From: Actinomycetes bacterium
GTDB taxonomy: Bacteria > Actinomycetota > Acidimicrobiia > Acidimicrobiales > JAMCPL01
Reading direction: 5' to 3'
DNA length: 5,364 nt
Assembly (NCBI GenBank): GCA_021846725.1
Contig: JAJZWK010000095.1
Coordinates: 1-5,364 of the forward strand
The first letter of the stretch is position 1. Every line of letters begins with the position of its first letter. Of the stretch, positions 4,773 to 5,364 are shown piece after piece. The notes beneath the pieces are model-generated. The model was not told the DNA's origin. It did not search any database and saw only the letters and a program-made list of their open reading frames with translations. The position numbers and the translations under genes are program-made.

Positions 4773-5364
4773 GTTCCCAGCAATACTATATCTCTACTCA
4801 GTCTTGAGATACGACGACTACCGCCCTTTTCGATCACAAAAGTCTCCTCGTTCCCTACGAAATCGATACCCTCGACCGGTGTATAAAGTTCCACATTAAT
4901 CACCATACCAGGTTGAAGAACTCGCTTTGACTCACGCAAAATCCAGCGTTCTTCCGTCTGAAGCCCTATATGGTGACCCACATGATCGAAGAACGGATCA
5001 AGACCATGCTCTCCAAACAAGTCGACTGCCAATTGAAATACCTCGCCCTCGGTCACTCCCGGCATAAGGGACTGTCCTACCTGGTCGACTATACCGACCA
5101 TTAGCTGCTGCGTATCCAATAGCTCCCTCGGTGGTTGTCCAGTATATGCGTAGCGCCTATTGTCGGAAGCATACCCGTTGTAAAACGCACCAAGATCCAG
5201 CGTAACCAACCGATCTGGTTCGAGTATCTCATCAATAGCCACTTCAGGATTCTCTCTCCCAAATGATACGGTTACATGGCTTATCCCAGAAGCACCATGA
5301 CCGGCCATAATCTCTTTGGCTCTTCTAATCAACTCCAGCCGAGACATTCCGACATGCAATACGC
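4769..5364 (-). CDS. M24 (creatinase/aminopeptidase P-like) hydrolase, C-terminal part
   Basis: The frame stays open to the right edge (the codon before the possible TTG at 5359-5357 reads Val), so the N-terminus lies outside the window; residues here are counted from that TTG. The chain has the pita-bread fold signatures of metallopeptidase family M24: LVTLDLGAFYNGYASDNRRY with metal ligands D55 and D66, GHHIGL with H129, PGMVINVE with E157, and GNEETFVI with E171. All five metal ligands are thus present. However, the histidine normally about 17 residues before the first Asp is absent (the segment reads FGRENPEVAIDE), and the His of the usual 'vHE' after GHxIGL is replaced by E136. These two help peptide-bond cleavage in prolidase and aminopeptidase P, so a different substrate is likely, perhaps a non-peptide amide or C-N bond as in creatinase or ectoine hydrolase relatives. 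It is the first visible gene of the operon. Confidence 0.9.
   Translation of the reverse strand, partial: VLHVGMSRLELIRRAKEIMAGHGASGISHVTVSFGRENPEVAIDEILEPDRLVTLDLGAFYNGYASDNRRYAYTGQPPRELLDTQQLMVGIVDQVGQSLMPGVTEGEVFQLAVDLFGEHGLDPFFDHVGHHIGLQTEERWILRESKRVLQPGMVINVELYTPVEGIDFVGNEETFVIEKGGSRRISRLSRDIVLLGT

Noticed and set aside
3672..4886. Three long plus-strand frames opposite the oxidoreductase and M24 genes (3672-4172, 4182-4571, 4575-4886)
   Set aside because: They lie antisense to genes with clear family motifs and encode composition-biased chains rich in Tyr, Cys and Arg without domains. They are shadows of minus-strand codon use.

Overview
The window is bacterial DNA with four protein genes, two of them cut by the window edges, and one unusual non-coding stretch. 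Base composition is moderate (about half G+C by eye). The glutamate decarboxylase is of the type found in Actinobacteria, Cyanobacteria and plants, and the cytochrome-oxidase assembly protein is of the CtaG family typical of Actinobacteria and Bacilli. Together they suggest an actinobacterium-like, aerobic host. This is an inference from protein families; no rRNA or other taxonomic marker is present.

Layout. (1) Positions 3-410 (+): the 3' part of a coiled-coil protein gene built on a 96-base tandem repeat, two copies of which are identical. (2) Positions 411-1075: 665 bases with no convincing gene. They hold a 12-base inverted repeat pair (407-418/522-533) and a 321-base hairpin-rich element with nested inverted repeats (702-1022), best explained as a small non-autonomous transposable element (MITE-like) and ending 53 bases before the next gene. 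(3) Positions 1076-2551 (+): a complete PLP-dependent glutamate decarboxylase. (4) Positions 2552-2763: a convergent junction with a short pyrimidine-rich direct repeat and no clear terminator. (5) Positions 2764-5364 (-): a tightly packed operon transcribed right to left: an M24 'pita-bread' hydrolase (5' end beyond the window), a Gfo/Idh/MocA NAD(P)-dependent oxidoreductase, and a CtaG-like membrane protein. Both junctions are ATGA overlaps, so translation is probably coupled.

How the parts relate. Glutamate decarboxylase consumes a proton while making GABA, so it may serve acid tolerance or GABA metabolism, but no glutamate/GABA antiporter is visible. The M24 enzyme and the oxidoreductase look like two steps of a catabolic or modification route of unknown substrate. 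CtaG, normally a cytochrome c oxidase copper-assembly factor, is an unexpected partner for them. The points most worth a second look are the nested inverted-repeat element, the smaller inverted-repeat pair that resembles it at its ends, the missing histidines of the M24 enzyme, and the mixed operon.
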